Shown: positions 1-7,148 of the stretch, piece after piece
How the letters are laid out: every line of letters starts with the position of its first letter
How positions within the stretch are numbered: position 1 is the stretch's first letter
Source: JAFNAG01 sp041501225
GTDB lineage: Bacteria > Acidobacteriota > UBA6911
Direction: 5' to 3'
Length of the DNA stretch: 15,420 bases
Assembly (NCBI GenBank): GCA_041501225.1
Contig: JBGQNR010000156.1
Coordinates: forward strand, 1 to 15,420
The notes under the pieces: model-generated
Told to the model about the DNA's origin: nothing
Database searches by the model: none
What the model saw: the letters and a program-made list of their open reading frames with translations, nothing else
Made by a program: the position numbers and the translations under genes

Positions 1-109
1 TCTCGGGGAGCACAGCCTTGGCCGGGATCATGGGTTGGTAAACCGCCCCTGGTTCCAGCGGGGCGTAGGCATTCTCAGGGAGCGCGCTGGCTTCAGTCGC
101 AGGCTTCAT
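1..109 (-). CDS. OPT-family oligopeptide transporter, N-terminal fragment (runs off window)
   Basis: Only the first 36 codons are inside the window; the gene continues past base 1. The ATG at 109 has a strong Shine-Dalgarno sequence (TTGGAGG, about 4-5 nt spacing). The visible peptide reads LPENAYAPLEPGAVYQPMIP followed by AKAVLPE. From memory, this Pro/Tyr-rich leader, an 'LPENAY-x-PL-x-PG-x-Y-x-P' pattern before the first membrane helix, is typical of bacterial OPT-family oligopeptide/metal-chelate transporters. If so, the protein is a polytopic inner-membrane transporter. It lies downstream of, and in the same direction as, the response regulator, with a gap of 225 nt. No membrane segment is visible in the part present, so the family call rests on the leader motif alone. 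Confidence 0.5.
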   Translation of the reverse strand, partial: MKPATEASALPENAYAPLEPGAVYQPMIPAKAVLPE

Positions 110-334
110 CACACCTCCAACCGTATTTGGCATGCAAGGATTGGAACCCATGCGATGCCGGAACGAGAGAGAGGATTTTACTCGAAATGGGCGGCTCCAC
201 AAGATTCCGAGGCCATAGCGGGTTTTCGCGGACCACGGGATCCAACACACCTTGTAACGAGATGAAACGGCAGTGGAGGCAAAAGCGATTTACTCGGCCG
301 GTGTGAAATAGTTCCAGTCCTTGCGAGCTCAGAT
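110..334. other. Intergenic gap between response regulator and OPT-like gene
   Basis: I see no convincing gene here. It contains the ribosome binding site of the leftward OPT-like gene at 113-120 and presumably its promoter, which I could not place. No strong terminator hairpin is visible after the response regulator stop. Confidence 0.5.
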
Positions 335-1021
335 TCAACCGGTGAATTTGTAGCCCATGCTGTGGACGGTAACTATGAATTGAGGGTGGCGAGGATTCGC
401 CTCCAGTTTTTGTCGCAGCCATGCAACGTGTACGTCCACGGTGCGTGTCAAGGGGGTAGCATCATACCCCCAGACCTTTTCGAGCAGTTCCTCGCGGGAT
501 AGAATCGCATCACGATGATCGATGAAATATCGCAACAGATGGTACTCGCGGGCGGACAAATCTAATGCGGCCCCGGCTCGCTTCACTTCGGCGCGGCGGA
601 AATCAATGTGGATGTCACCGAACTGATAGGAATCCGCGGCCGGTGGAGGCAGAACCGGAGCGCGCCTGAGCAATGCTTCGACACGTGCCAGCAATTCGAG
701 GGTCTCAAAGGGCTTGATCAGATAATCATCCGCTCCCAACTTCAGCCCCACCACTCGGTCCACCAGCTTGCCGCGCGCGGTGAGCATCAAAATGGGGGTA
801 GGCACGCCTCGCTGGCGCAAGTCACGGCACACGTCGAATCCGTTCTTCAGCGGCAACATGACATCGAGAATGATCAGATCAAAACTCTCGCTCGAAGCCC
901 GCACCAAAGCGATCTCACCGTCAACCGCCCCCTCCACTGTGTACCCCTCGGACTGCAGGCGGTCAGTGATAGTCAGAGCTACTCCCGGTTCATCTTCGAC
1001 TAAGAGAATTCTCCTGCCCAT
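335..1021 (-). CDS. OmpR/PhoB-family DNA-binding response regulator
   Basis: A 228-residue protein with the full two-domain layout. Receiver domain, residues 4-120: acidic pocket E9/D10, phospho-acceptor D53 in IILDVMLP, T81 and K103 in LIKPFE. Winged-helix Trans_reg_C domain, about residues 132-228: SAREYHLLRYFIDH, the RTVDVHVAWLRQKL recognition region, and a C-terminal VHSMGYKF hairpin. The length is normal for the family. I chose the ATG at 1021 because it starts the receiver exactly where the family does (MGRRILLVEDE) and has AGGA about 6 nt upstream; the frame stays open to 1153, but that part overlaps the kinase gene. It lies 7 nt after the kinase stop, so the two are almost certainly one operon. 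The natural partner is the kinase at 1029-2969. Likely target sites are the TTTACA direct repeats described elsewhere, which is an inference. Confidence 0.95.
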   Translation of the reverse strand: MGRRILLVEDEPGVALTITDRLQSEGYTVEGAVDGEIALVRASSESFDLIILDVMLPLKNGFDVCRDLRQRGVPTPILMLTARGKLVDRVVGLKLGADDYLIKPFETLELLARVEALLRRAPVLPPPAADSYQFGDIHIDFRRAEVKRAGAALDLSAREYHLLRYFIDHRDAILSREELLEKVWGYDATPLTRTVDVHVAWLRQKLEANPRHPQFIVTVHSMGYKFTG

Positions 1022-1028
1022 GGGATTC

Positions 1029-2969
1029 CTAGGTTTCTCTTGGACGATCGCTATCCTGCTTGCGGTCAGCCTTTGGAAAGGCCGCAACCGGCAGAAAGAT
1101 CGAAAATTCTGATCCACGCCCGGGAGTACTCTCCACTGATATGCTGCCGCCATGCGTTTCCAGGATGCCCTTTACCAGGGTGAGTCCGAGCCCGCTGCCG
1201 TGGATCTGGGTTGATGTAGCCGCCTTGCCCCGGAAAAAGGGGTTGAAGATATGGGCCTGTTCGTCCGCGGGTATGCCGATACCGCGATCGCGAACGGATA
1301 TCTGAATCTCATCCCTTTTTCTGCCTTTGTGCATTTGGGCCTTCAGACCGATCCAGCGGCTGGTGCCGCTGTATTTTATCGCATTGTCCAGCAGGTTTTG
1401 CAGAACACGACGCAGTGAAGTTTCGTCGCCGCGGACATCAGGTAAACCAGGTTGGATCGTCGCCTCGATTTGAAATCTGCCCTCCAGGGCAAGTGGTTGT
1501 GAAGCAGATAAGGTGCTGTCTATCAAGGCGGCGATGCTGACATTTTGCAGGTCGAGTTTCTCACGGTGGGATTGACCGCCCGCAAATTCGAGAATCTGTT
1601 CAATCATTCCCGCCAGCCGCCGGGTTTCCCTGTTGATGAGTTCCCCATAACGCCGGGTCTGCTCTTTTTCTTTGATAACACCGTCCGCGAGGCTTTGACC
1701 CGCCGTCTGAATCACCGTAATGGGTGTGCGCAATTCGTGGGATACACCGGCCACAAATTCTATTTGCTGCTGAGCCAGCATGCGGGCGCGCCGCGTGGAA
1801 ATCATGATCGCGACGATGCTGCCGCCGAGAAGCAGCAAGACGCTGAAACTAATGGCGAGATTGCGACGGCGGGCATTAGAAACGGCCACTTCCAATGAGC
1901 CTGCCCGATGCTGAATGCGAATCTCCCAAAGACCATCCTCTCTATATCCATCCTGATTGTCCGCTCCCATCGGCCCGAAACCGGGAATCCGGTTAGTGTT
2001 CCCGAACTGACCTCGTCCGGCTGCGCTGCCATCAGAAGCCACAGAAGCGCCTCCCGACAATTCAGGAGCACCTGCCGTTCGGCCCAATGGAGGCTGGGGG
2101 AGACCACCAAAGCGCATCCTGAACAAGCCCGCCGAGACATCGACGCCACGACGGGTATTCGCCTGATTGCCGGCTTCACGTGAAGAAGTTGGTTGAGGAT
2201 CTGTCTGGAAGATCACCGTATTCGGTTCATTCCGCCGAACAACGGTGATTCGTATGTTGGCGCGGCTTTCTCCCGGAAAATGCTGCCTCGTGAGTTCGGG
2301 GAGAAGCTCCCCAGAGATATACGCCAGATCCAATGTCAGCAGCACAAATCCCTCCGGAGGGCGAAGCGAAAATCCACCCTGTCGGGTAAGATTCGGCTGT
2401 CGAAATAGAGGGAGGAGAAGCGTATCGGGTCGCTCTAAAACCGGAGGCATCGACACACCCATCGGTACCCGCCGATCCGACCCGGGTGAATCCAACCATG
2501 CATGAATTCTCCGGAATTGGCTCTCCAATTGTCCGCGCAGGACACTCATATCCGCAGGCCAGGAGACCTCCTCGAATTGACGGCTCCACGCAGTGAAACG
2601 CTTGAGATTCGTGGTGGAATCGCTCCTGACGGTAACGAGCCAGACATCCTTAATCAGGCGCGGGAATCGGGAATTTGAAATCAAACGGGCGTAAATCTTG
2701 CCATAATCGATATCCTCACCTGCGGCCGAGGCCGCCGGGTCCGGTTGGAAACTGCTGTAGACGGAAGCCAGCTCACCGTCGAAATCCTGGCTGAAACGGT
2801 TGGCCGCGATCTGCAGGATTTCACGCATCTGGGAGACTTCGGCGTCGCTTAGCTGGCCCAGCCAGCTGTACTGAAGCGTTGCCAGCAGAGGCAATAGCAA
2901 GGCGAGAATTATCACCAGGATGAAAACTTGCATGGATTCACGCCGCCTGGATCCTAATGCTGTGGTCAC
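1029..2969 (-). CDS. Membrane sensor histidine kinase, no HAMP domain
   Basis: An inner-membrane kinase of about 646 residues. A first transmembrane helix (about residues 16-31, VFILVIILALLLPLLA) is preceded by an RRR patch. A periplasmic sensor of about 330 residues follows, then a second helix (SVLLLLGGSIVAIMIS), then directly the dimerisation/phosphotransfer domain with H411 in VSHELRTPI. The HATPase domain has an N box (LQNLLDNAIKYS, about 523-534), a G1 box (DRGIGIP, about 561), an F box (FNPFF) and a G2 box (GSGLGL, about 591). I chose the GTG at 2969 because GAGGT lies 5 nt upstream, it keeps the cytoplasmic arginines before helix 1, and a TATAAT box lies just upstream at 2998-3003. 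The ATG at 2933 is possible but poorly supported, and an open frame to 3041 would start before the promoter. The sensor has a Gly/Ser-rich low-complexity stretch before helix 2 and matches no domain I know, so the signal is unknown. Confidence 0.93.
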   Translation of the reverse strand: MTTALGSRRRESMQVFILVIILALLLPLLATLQYSWLGQLSDAEVSQMREILQIAANRFSQDFDGELASVYSSFQPDPAASAAGEDIDYGKIYARLISNSRFPRLIKDVWLVTVRSDSTTNLKRFTAWSRQFEEVSWPADMSVLRGQLESQFRRIHAWLDSPGSDRRVPMGVSMPPVLERPDTLLLPLFRQPNLTRQGGFSLRPPEGFVLLTLDLAYISGELLPELTRQHFPGESRANIRITVVRRNEPNTVIFQTDPQPTSSREAGNQANTRRGVDVSAGLFRMRFGGLPQPPLGRTAGAPELSGGASVASDGSAAGRGQFGNTNRIPGFGPMGADNQDGYREDGLWEIRIQHRAGSLEVAVSNARRRNLAISFSVLLLLGGSIVAIMISTRRARMLAQQQIEFVAGVSHELRTPITVIQTAGQSLADGVIKEKEQTRRYGELINRETRRLAGMIEQILEFAGGQSHREKLDLQNVSIAALIDSTLSASQPLALEGRFQIEATIQPGLPDVRGDETSLRRVLQNLLDNAIKYSGTSRWIGLKAQMHKGRKRDEIQISVRDRGIGIPADEQAHIFNPFFRGKAATSTQIHGSGLGLTLVKGILETHGGSISVESTPGRGSEFSIFLPVAAFPKADRKQDSDRPRET

Positions 2970-2997
2970 CGCGCACCTCACAAAAACTGCCGCGTGC

Positions 2998-3003
2998 ATT
3001 ATA
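2998..3003 (-). promoter_or_regulatory. -10 box (TATAAT) of the kinase/regulator operon
   Basis: A perfect TATAAT reads on the minus strand, giving a predicted start of transcription near 2991 and a leader of about 22 nt to the GTG at 2969. No good -35 (TTGACA-like) is seen 17 nt upstream. That would fit a promoter needing an activator bound at the 3042-3078 repeats. Confidence 0.5.
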
Positions 3004-3041
3004 CAGGCCGCGGGATAGCAACGGGAGGGACGGCAAAGCAT

Positions 3042-3078
3042 TTTACATATTTAACAAGTCTTTTGCCCGCTTTTAACA
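3042..3078 (+). promoter_or_regulatory. Direct-repeat regulatory site A between divergent kinase and TonB receptor genes
   Basis: It contains TTTACA (3042-3047), TTTAACA (3050-3056), TTTTGCC (3061-3067) and TTTTAACA (3071-3078). The conserved C of each unit falls at 3046, 3055, 3066 and 3077, i.e. steps of 9, 11 and 11 bp. Tandem sites one helical turn apart are characteristic of OmpR/PhoB-family regulators. The site lies between the divergent promoters of the two-component operon and the TonB receptor, so it could serve both. Its first 16 bases are identical to those of the site at 10864. Confidence 0.55.
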
Positions 3079-3099
3079 TCCATGGATTCCCCGCCGGCG

Positions 3100-3105
3100 T
3101 AATCT
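3100..3105 (+). promoter_or_regulatory. Candidate -10 (TAATCT) for the TonB receptor operon
   Basis: TAATCT begins 27 nt after the start of the last TTAAC repeat of site A. The same distance separates the last repeat of the 10864 site from a TACACT box. There is no consensus -35. The call depends on that shared spacing. Confidence 0.3.
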
Positions 3106-3196
3106 GAATCAGCTGGCATAGGTGTCTGATTTTGAGTGAACGTTTGGAACGATGGCGGCCTGTAGATCGGCATCCAGATATTCGAGGGAACCACAA

Positions 3197-6004
3197 ATGG
3201 TATCACGAGAGCGATTTTTTCTCATAACGCTGATATTGTTCAGCGTCGCATGGTTTCAAGCTTGTCCTGGGCTCGCGCAAGAATCAGCCTCTGTGCAGGA
3301 AATCAGCGGCATCGTGAAAGATGCCACCGGAGGTGTGTTGCCGGGGGTCCAGGTTACCATTCCGGACCTGAAGCTTTCGGCGGATACGGATAATTCGGGC
3401 CGCTATAATCTGAAGAATGTGCCTCCAGGGAAAGTGATCCTCCAGGCGTCTTTGCCAGGTTTCTCAGTGAAGCAAATCGAAGCTGTCGTCCAACCGGGAC
3501 AAAACCTAAAACTCGACATTGTACTGGAGGTGCAGGCGCGCTCGGATACCGTTACGGTCGAATATACCGCCCCCAAGCTGATGACTGCCTCCGACAGCAT
3601 CGGCGTTGTTACGCTTTCACCGGCCCAGGTGGTAGCACTCCCGAGCCTTGGCGAGAAGGATATTTTCCGCTCCCTGCAACTCATGCCCGGGATCAGCGCC
3701 ACCAATGAATCATCCTCCGGACTCTATGTCCGGGGCGGCACCCCGGATCAGAATCTGGTGCTCTTTGACGGATTCACGGTGTACAAGGTCGATCATTTTT
3801 TCGGTATCTTCAGCGCATTCAACGCCAATGCCGTGGAGAGCACAACCATTTTGAAGGGAGGTTTCGATTCAAAATACGGCGGAAGGATCTCCAGCGTGGT
3901 GGACCTGACCGGGAAGACAGGCAACAAGAAGGAAATCGAATTCGGGGGGGGGGCCAGCCTGCTCAGCTACAATGGCTACATCGATGGCCCCCTGGGGAAA
4001 AAGGGAACCTTTATGATTGCCGGGCGGAGGTCATACCAAAGCCCGTTCAGCAAGAAAATCCGCGACAAATACAATACCAGTGCAACGCCCGGCCCGGGAG
4101 GCGGACAGGGTGGGCCTATGGGAATGTTCAGTTCAGAGCCATTGAGCTGGTTTTACGACTTGAACGGGCGCGCCACGTACTCGCCGGGAGCAAAAGACAC
4201 TCTGACTTTGAGCCTCTACTATGGCAAGGATAATTTCGACAATTCGAGAACGATTCAGATGCCATCCTTTGGCGCCAATCAGAACAGGAATCTCAATGGC
4301 GACATCAAAGACTTGTCGAACTGGGGAAATGCCGGTTCCAGCCTGAGCTGGCGCAGAACATGGACCCCTACTTTTTCCAGCCAGCTGACCGCGGCTTTTT
4401 CCCGCTATTTTAAGAACACGGATACTTCGACCAAGATGACAGTCACTGATCCGAGCACAGGAGAGGACAAGTCTTTTGACAACGGTTCCACCGAAACGAA
4501 CCATCTGAGCGACATCACCTTCCGGCTGGCAAACAGCTTAATCCTGGGCCGCCGGAATTATGTGGAATTCGGCACAGAAGCGACCCGGAACAAAGTGGAT
4601 TACTATTACAATTTCAACCAGGACATCGGCCAATTGCACCGCACTGGCGAAGGGCGCCAGCAGGCAGTCTATGTCCAGGACCGGTTCCAGCCTTTCGCCA
4701 AACTCGAAATCACTCCGGGAATTCGCGCTGCCCGCTACAACGTGGCGAAGGAGATCTTTCTCGAGCCGCGGTTATCGCTGATCTTTCATGTAAACGACAA
4801 ATTCAGGTTCAAGGCAGCTGGCGGACAGTATCATCAGTTCATCAACGACTTAACACGGGAGGACCCGATGGGAGGCGACCAGGACTTCTGGACTCTCGCG
4901 GATGGGATATCCGTTCCTGTGAGCCGGGCCTATCATTACATCGGCGGCGCCAGTTACGAGAATGCAAATTATCTGTTCGACGTCGAGGCCTATCGGAAGG
5001 ATCTGAGTGGACTGACTCAATTCGCCATGTTCCGTCCCGGTGTCGGCCCTCCCATGCCAGGCCAGAACCCGGGCAGCACCGGGGGACTGGATTTCAGCCG
5101 TTCCTTCTTCAACGGCTCCGGCCGCGCGCAGGGTGTGGATTTTCTGGCGCAAAAGAAATTCGGCGCCGATACCGGCTGGATCAGCTACACGTTCGGAAGG
5201 GTCAGAGAGTATTTCCCGGACATATCTTCATCCTCCTACCCTGCCTCTCATGATTCGACGCATGAACTGAAAATCGTGAACAGCTACCAGTTCAAACGAT
5301 TTACATTTTCCGGCAACTGGCTATATGCCACCGGCAAACCCGTCACCGAGCCCACTGGTTCCGACGAAATGACAGGCCCGAACGGACGGACTTTTTATCG
5401 GCCGACTTACGGCGCGAAAAATGGCTCCCGCCTCCCCGACTATCACCGGCTCGACCTCTCCGCCACGTGGGATTTTTACCGGGGAGAAGGCAATTGGGCT
5501 CAAACCGGGGTATCGGTTTTCAACGTCTATAATCATACCAACATCTGGCGCAGGCAATACCAGGTTGCGGACGGCGAGATGATCCAGACCGACATAAAAT
5601 ATTTGGGATTGACGGTCAGCGCCTATGTGAACTTCAATCTCGGTAAGCCATCAGAAACCGGGAACCTGGGGCCCGCATGGATCAAGGCGGAGTCGAATCA
5701 GGCCGACAAAACCAAAGTTTCGGTAAAGCCGGGCAAGGAGTACGACTTTTACGGAACTATCGTTTCCATCAGCCCTGATCGGGTAGCAGTGCGCACCAGC
5801 ATGGGAACCAAGGATTTCGTGCTGGGCCATAAAGCCTTTTTGGGGGAACCCAATTATGAACAAGGTGCCTTTGTGCATGTCTATTACCGTGATCAAACCG
5901 AAGGCAATGTCATCACCCGGCTTGTGCGGAGGGTAAAGGATGCCAAGGAAGTGCCCACTCGCAATGTCGAACCTCTCAATCCGCTGCTCCCATGGCGCTT
6001 CTGA
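3197..6004 (+). CDS. TonB-dependent outer-membrane receptor with carboxypeptidase-like N-domain and soluble C-terminal extension
   Basis: About 935 residues. The ATG at 3197 has GAGGGA 7 nt upstream and begins a signal peptide (hydrophobic core FFLITLILFSVAWF, likely cleavage after GLA near residue 27). Residues 33-112 form a carboxypeptidase-regulatory-like beta-sandwich (GVLPGVQVTI, SGRYNLKNVPPG). A TonB-box-like DTVTVEYTA follows near 118. The plug domain spans about 145-240 (LYVRGGTPDQNLVLFDGFTV, KYGGRISSVVDL), then a long beta-barrel rich in aromatic strands. The barrel appears to end near residue 816 (SAYVNFNLG). A further 119 residues include a compact beta-rich module (GTIVSISPDRVAVRTS, FVHVYYRD) and end in Phe. 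The substrate cannot be told. The gene is divergent from the kinase operon and probably co-transcribed with the Sm-like gene 62 nt downstream. An in-frame run of ten G lies at 3944-3953. Confidence 0.93.
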   Translation: MVSRERFFLITLILFSVAWFQACPGLAQESASVQEISGIVKDATGGVLPGVQVTIPDLKLSADTDNSGRYNLKNVPPGKVILQASLPGFSVKQIEAVVQPGQNLKLDIVLEVQARSDTVTVEYTAPKLMTASDSIGVVTLSPAQVVALPSLGEKDIFRSLQLMPGISATNESSSGLYVRGGTPDQNLVLFDGFTVYKVDHFFGIFSAFNANAVESTTILKGGFDSKYGGRISSVVDLTGKTGNKKEIEFGGGASLLSYNGYIDGPLGKKGTFMIAGRRSYQSPFSKKIRDKYNTSATPGPGGGQGGPMGMFSSEPLSWFYDLNGRATYSPGAKDTLTLSLYYGKDNFDNSRTIQMPSFGANQNRNLNGDIKDLSNWGNAGSSLSWRRTWTPTFSSQLTAAFSRYFKNTDTSTKMTVTDPSTGEDKSFDNGSTETNHLSDITFRLANSLILGRRNYVEFGTEATRNKVDYYYNFNQDIGQLHRTGEGRQQAVYVQDRFQPFAKLEITPGIRAARYNVAKEIFLEPRLSLIFHVNDKFRFKAAGGQYHQFINDLTREDPMGGDQDFWTLADGISVPVSRAYHYIGGASYENANYLFDVEAYRKDLSGLTQFAMFRPGVGPPMPGQNPGSTGGLDFSRSFFNGSGRAQGVDFLAQKKFGADTGWISYTFGRVREYFPDISSSSYPASHDSTHELKIVNSYQFKRFTFSGNWLYATGKPVTEPTGSDEMTGPNGRTFYRPTYGAKNGSRLPDYHRLDLSATWDFYRGEGNWAQTGVSVFNVYNHTNIWRRQYQVADGEMIQTDIKYLGLTVSAYVNFNLGKPSETGNLGPAWIKAESNQADKTKVSVKPGKEYDFYGTIVSISPDRVAVRTSMGTKDFVLGHKAFLGEPNYEQGAFVHVYYRDQTEGNVITRLVRRVKDAKEVPTRNVEPLNPLLPWRF
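3944..3953 (+). repeat. Homopolymeric G10 tract inside the TonB receptor gene
   Basis: Ten consecutive G encode the Gly-Gly-Gly of EFGGGAS just after the plug domain. Gain or loss of one base would shift the frame and end the receptor early. Such tracts act as phase-variation switches in some outer-membrane protein genes of other bacteria. They are also common places for sequencing error; here the frame is intact. Confidence 0.6.
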
Positions 6005-6066
6005 CAAGTCCCATAAGGCCCAGAAGGCGCGCATCGGATAAAAAGCTAATACAGAAGGAGCAAGCT

Positions 6067-6447
6067 GTGAAACGCATCATGGTAACTCATCGAGTTTTGC
6101 GGATATCCATTTGTCTCGGTTTGGCAATTCTTGTCCTGACCGGAAGCGCGCTATACGCCCAGGGAATGAGCCTTGGGGAGGTGAAATCGAAGATCAAGGC
6201 TCTGGCAGCAAAACAGAATACCGAAGTTCAGATAACCTTGAAGGATGGAACTGTTTTTACCGGCCGAATTCATCAGCCCGGCGCCAAGGACTTCATCATG
6301 ATCACCTCGGTGCGGGCGCAAGCCTATGCCTACACGGATGTGGCAGAGGTGAAGAAGACAGGCTCTCCTTCAAAAGGCAAGATTGCGGGTTTTGCAGGAA
6401 TGGGGTCAGGTCAGGAATATTCACTTTTCTGCAGACCGGGCAGTTAG
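6067..6447 (+). CDS. Secreted small Sm-like (LSm-fold-resembling) protein, C-terminus disrupted
   Basis: 126 residues. The GTG at 6067 has an excellent AAGGAG 6 nt upstream, better than any upstream start in the open frame. Residues 10-30 look like a signal peptide (VLRISICLGLAILVLTGSAL, then YAQ). The core reads VQITLKDGTVFTGRI, DFIMI and YTDVAEVKK, which resembles the Sm1 pattern (V-x-L-x-DG-x-x-x-x-G) and a small five-stranded barrel. Small secreted proteins of this kind occur in Acidobacteriota; no function is established that I know of. The paralogue at 8344 continues after VAEVKK with a glycine-rich STGAK-x-GIIGG and a membrane helix. Here the homology stops at SKGKIAGFAG, and the last 17 or so residues are encoded by a hairpin repeat (6398-6489). 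The gene is therefore probably a truncated member of the family. It is likely co-transcribed with the TonB receptor. Confidence 0.75.
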   Translation: MKRIMVTHRVLRISICLGLAILVLTGSALYAQGMSLGEVKSKIKALAAKQNTEVQITLKDGTVFTGRIHQPGAKDFIMITSVRAQAYAYTDVAEVKKTGSPSKGKIAGFAGMGSGQEYSLFCRPGS

Positions 6448-6489
6448 GCAACAGGGCAGATAATAAACATTCCAGACCTGACTCCATTC
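6398..6489. repeat. REP/MITE-like inverted repeat inserted in the Sm-like gene
   Basis: The left arm 6398-6432 begins GAATGGGGTCAGGTCAGGAA and ends TTTTCTGC. The right arm 6456-6489, read on the minus strand, begins GAATGGAGTCAGGTCTGGAA and ends TTATCTGC. The arms match over about 34 bases with a few mismatches and one gap, around a 23-nt loop. A long imperfect hairpin containing GGGTCAGGTC resembles REP elements moved by IS200-like REP-associated transposases. No transposase is in the window. The element coincides with the loss of the gene's normal C-terminal coding sequence. Confidence 0.6.
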
Positions 6490-6511
6490 TCCTCTCAGAC
6501 TTGCAAAATTC

Positions 6512-6688
6512 TTATTTCAGACTCTTGACAATCTTCCCATGGCATTCAGTGCAAGCCATCTTTGCAGGCGTTGACATCAACGTTTGCGCGCAGGCGGACT
6601 GGGATGTGCCTGCTGCAGCTTCCGATATAGGTTCCCACGTCATCTTCGCCAGTCTTCTGCGACTGCTCCACAGTGCAGGGCCGATCAC
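6512..6688 (-). pseudogene. Remnant with a c-type haem motif (CXXCH)
   Basis: In one minus-strand frame a 58-codon stretch ends KMACTECHGKIVKSLK and a TAA stop. CTECH is a perfect haem-attachment motif in a cytochrome-like setting (x-CTECHGKIV). Upstream in the same frame come LAKMTWEPI and then two stops (6698-6703). There is no signal peptide and no ribosome binding site. I read it as the C-terminal scrap of a cytochrome c. A chance CXXCH in an uncoded frame cannot be excluded. Confidence 0.3.
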
Positions 6689-6703
6689 AAACTGGGCTTA
6701 CTA

Positions 6704-6820
6704 CCCAAATGATATTGCCCGATAGCGCATCTGCAAAAACTCCCAGAGATATTTCATCGGCGAAAGACGCATGAAATGAGTGAAGCTTGCCGCGAAGGAA
6801 GCTCGCCACACTTCCTTTGA
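6704..6820 (-). pseudogene. Remnant resembling an AraC-type helix-turn-helix
   Basis: The minus-strand frame upstream of the tandem stops reads WRASFAASFTHFMRLSPMKY and then LWEFLQM. This lines up with the 'SRAAFARRFTxLVGxSPMRYLTxWRM' region of AraC-family regulators with a cupin_6 sensor domain, as I remember it. Only about 39 codons are recognisable, with no start and no second helix-turn-helix. It is most likely a decayed gene, and the call is tentative. Confidence 0.3.
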
Positions 6821-6935
6821 TTCACATAATAAATACCTGCGCTGCAGGATGGAACTCGGACCTTCCACGGTGCCGTGAAACTGGACAGTACGACGGCCGC
6901 GGCTTGAGGTAACGGCGCCGTGTTGTACGCAGGTC

Positions 6936-6965
6936 TTTACAAAGATTTTACTATTATCGTTAACC
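6936..6965 (+). promoter_or_regulatory. Direct-repeat regulatory site D upstream of the subtilase
   Basis: TTTACA (6936-6941) and TTTACT (6947-6952) are exactly 11 bp apart, followed by GTTAACC (6959-6965). It belongs to the same repeat family as the sites at 3042, 9227, 9279 and 10864. It lies about 185 bp before the subtilase start. No clear -10 box is seen at the expected distance. A perfect 10-bp palindrome (ACGGCGCCGT) lies just upstream at 6912-6921. Confidence 0.4.
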
Positions 6966-7148
6966 TTATCCGTGGTGTCTTCCGTCCAATACCCCGAGTG
7001 GATAAATGACGCTGTAAGATGGGAGTGAAATAGTGCCCGCCATTATTAATCGGCACAGAATAAGAAACTCAAATTCGACTAACAATGTGCACGCGCCAAA
7101 ATTTTCTTGGGTGGGACGCAGCGATATTCGATTTGCAGGGGAGGGAGC

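Noticed and set aside
93..422. Minus-strand frame of 109 codons between regulator and OPT-like gene
   Set aside because: It overlaps the end of the response regulator in another frame and resembles nothing known.
1022..1153. Upstream extension of the response regulator to 1153
   Set aside because: It overlaps the kinase 3' end by more than 120 nt, whereas the ATG at 1021 matches the family start and has a ribosome binding site.
2970..3041. Upstream extension of the kinase to a start at 3041 or 2999
   Set aside because: The TATAAT at 2998-3003 lies within or over these starts. The added residues are not membrane-like, and neither start has a ribosome binding site.
6111..6725. Plus-strand frame of 204 codons overlapping the Sm-like gene
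   Set aside because: It is a shifted frame of the Sm-like gene that then runs through the hairpin repeat and antisense remnants, with no coherent protein features.
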